A program made the translations under genes and the position numbers. A DNA stretch of 60,000 nucleotides from Antedon mediterranea (lineage: Eukaryota; Echinodermata; Crinoidea; Comatulida; Antedonidae): NCBI RefSeq assembly GCF_964355755.1, contig NC_092674.1:28386001-28446000 (forward strand), in the 5' to 3' direction. Positions 40,001-43,000 of this stretch are shown piece after piece (within the stretch, counting starts at the first letter, position 1; each line of letters opens with the position of its first letter). The notes beneath the pieces were generated by a model, which saw only the letters and a program-made list of their open reading frames with translations, was not told where the DNA came from and searched no databases.

Positions 40001-43000
40001 CCTTGTGATAGATATACACAACTGTTATAGCCTGTCGTCGACAATTACTACCGTTAATATTTATAACGTAACGAGCCATGACAGTACATATGCGAGTTTC
40101 AATAATAAAGTACAGTTACTTATAAATGAATATACTCGTTATTTTGTTACCGTATCCTTTTGTACAACAATGGATTGACACCTGACTGCAGACTGACAGA
40201 ACACATTAAATTGGATGCCAATGGTTTAGAACTAAGTTAAGCACATGCTTATCATACGGGTCGTATTGATTGACTGTACTATAGACACTTGGATGAAAGT
40301 GATACTTTTCACGTGGATCCTGTCGAAGATATCAAGATTCGATCCGAATGTATAGGCATACGAAGCTTCTTACTACATTTTCTTTATACATCTATCTGTA
40401 GGCCTACCGTTCTCGTGCCCAACCACTCAATTTTCTTCCGATCGCCGCAATAAATCATCTATAAAGCTTGGTTCGACTAGCGACGCAACGTAACGCAATC
40501 TACACAACGTAAGAAAATGCTCTTCTAATAATTATGTTTGCCCCGCCTGCGTAAAATCAAACCTGCGATGTTTGCAACACTATTGCATCGTCGGTTCCCA
40601 CGATTACGCAATACAGCACTTTGCGTCAATACGTCGCTGAGGTACGTTCTAGTGGGAACCACGCTTAAGCATGACGATTGCTGCTATGTAGGTCTACGTA
40701 ACAAATCAATAATATTAATCGAGACTTTGCCAAACATATCATAAGTTTGCGGCGCGCAGTGCAACGTTCCCACTAGCGACGCAACCTACGCAACGTAAGA
40801 AAATGCCCTTCCCATAATTGTGTTCCCCCCCCCCCCCCCCCGCCTGCGTGAAAGCAAACCTGCTATGTTTGCAGCATTGTTGTGTCGTCGGTTCCCACTT
40901 GTGATTACGCAATACAGCACTTTGCGTCGATACGTCGTTGCGTTGCGTTCTACTGGAAACCACGCTTTAATGATATGATATCCGAGTCTAAAGGTCACTG
41001 ATATTCTACAACATTATTAAACAGCAATTACACACACAATACTCAGTTCAAGATGGTTAAATTCGGGGGCTAAATTAACTGGAATTAAAGTTGATACGTG
41101 CTGAACCTACAGTCTTTCTTAACTTAATTTATTTTTCAATTACGAATGAAATAAAGGCCAGAATTGAACATATTCATATCTTCAGTATAGTACACTTAAT
41201 ACCGGCTGTTAGTGTTAGTTACCTTATAATTGCTAGTGGGTTGGCCAATCACAAGCGATAGTTCGGATGCACTCAAGCAACGCAAGCACGTACGCACGCA
41301 CAACGCATGTATTGTGACCAATCACAAACGATAGTTCGTATCTGTTGCTTGTGATAATGTTTTCTGTAGTTTTACGTCTTTGCGTTGTATCCTAGAGTGG
41401 GAACCAAGATTTAGCCAATTTCAAACTGTAAGTATGTTCGTGGGGGATGTTCATTTCATTTCATTCATTTATTTCGATTTACAAATATATAAATATAAAG
41501 TGGAGGAGCCTAAAAGAAAGCAAAGCTTGTGGTAAATAGGCTCCTCAAAACAAAACAAATAAAATATATATAATAAAACACAATTAGAAACTCCAAAAAA
41601 CAACAATCCAACTAATATTTTTTCTCTAACACATAAGTTAAACATGTTTAAAACTAAAAAACAAGTAAAAAATAGATTATATAAATTATTTTAAAAATAT
41701 CCAAATATGTCAATAAAAAACAAATTTACAAAGAACCTTCAACCAATAATAGTTTAAATTGACGTTTAAATAAAGCACAGTAATGAGATTTTTTAAGAGA
41801 TAAAGGGAGAGAATTCCAGAGTTTAGGTCCAATGTATACAAGGGTTTTCATTTTAAGACTAGTTCGAGTAAGTGGCAGGTGATACTGATCTTTTTCTTTT
41901 ACAGAGAGAGCCAAGAAGGGGCGTGTATTATGGGGTCTAAGTGAATGGTGATGTTATGAGGGTTGTTCACTTATACATACAAGTTAATGATGCATGTAAA
42001 TGATGAAAATTAATAGGATAATGATAATAATAGTGATTATGGTGATAATTTACAATGATTAGGATTACGGGATGATTTTGACGATTGTTGATAAAATATA
42101 GAAAAAAATACCGTTACTAAAGTTACTAGTTTCATTTCATTTAATAACAAAAACAATTTCAACAATTAAACTTCATACAAAAAACTTGATCCCTATGGTG
42201 CGCCACAATCGACAAAATACTTGTTTTGGATTCCAAAATTCACGTAAATCGACATTACATCTCCCATGTAAACTTTTCTCTTCCTAGAAATATAAAAATG
42301 TATCTGTCATGAATCACTCTCAATTAACTGAATCGATAATCAGTCTGTTCACAGTTCACACTAGGCCTAGTCAAACGTTCCGCAATCGTGCCATCTTATC
42401 GGCAGGCAGTATGAACATTTTAAACATTGTAGGCCTTAATCAACATAAAGACGCCTACGATTTAATCCCACATCTTACCTATTTCTTTTAGGAAGGATGA
42501 CACTTCTCGGTGGTTGTTCCGTTTGGCTGCCTCGTAAGGGGTTTTCCCTTTATCAGAAAGAGCTTGGAGATCCGCGCCGTTTTCTACGAGCCACTTAACA
42601 GTCTCTGTGTAAACATAATTACAGAAAGGAATACGTTTAAGTAATGTAAATACTAAATCTCTGTCTACACTATTAAACTAGTTTGACAAAAGTGTGATGT
42701 GCCCAAATATGGTAGTGATATGCTAATGATATCATCATGTCCATATATGGGCACATCACATGGTTTTGTTACTTAAAGTTTGATAGTGTAGACAGAGCTT
42801 TAAACAATGTTTCACACTTTTGCTCAAACTCGATTTCAATAACAATATAAAAGATAGAGTACAATAAAAAGGTTATAAGCCTACAAGCAATGCACTAGAA
42901 ATGTGAGTTTAAATTGTATAAAACGCCTATCAAATTAACGGGTCAAAAGCAGAAAAAAACATTAATACAAAGGTAATTTCTTTATACGTATAACATCGTT

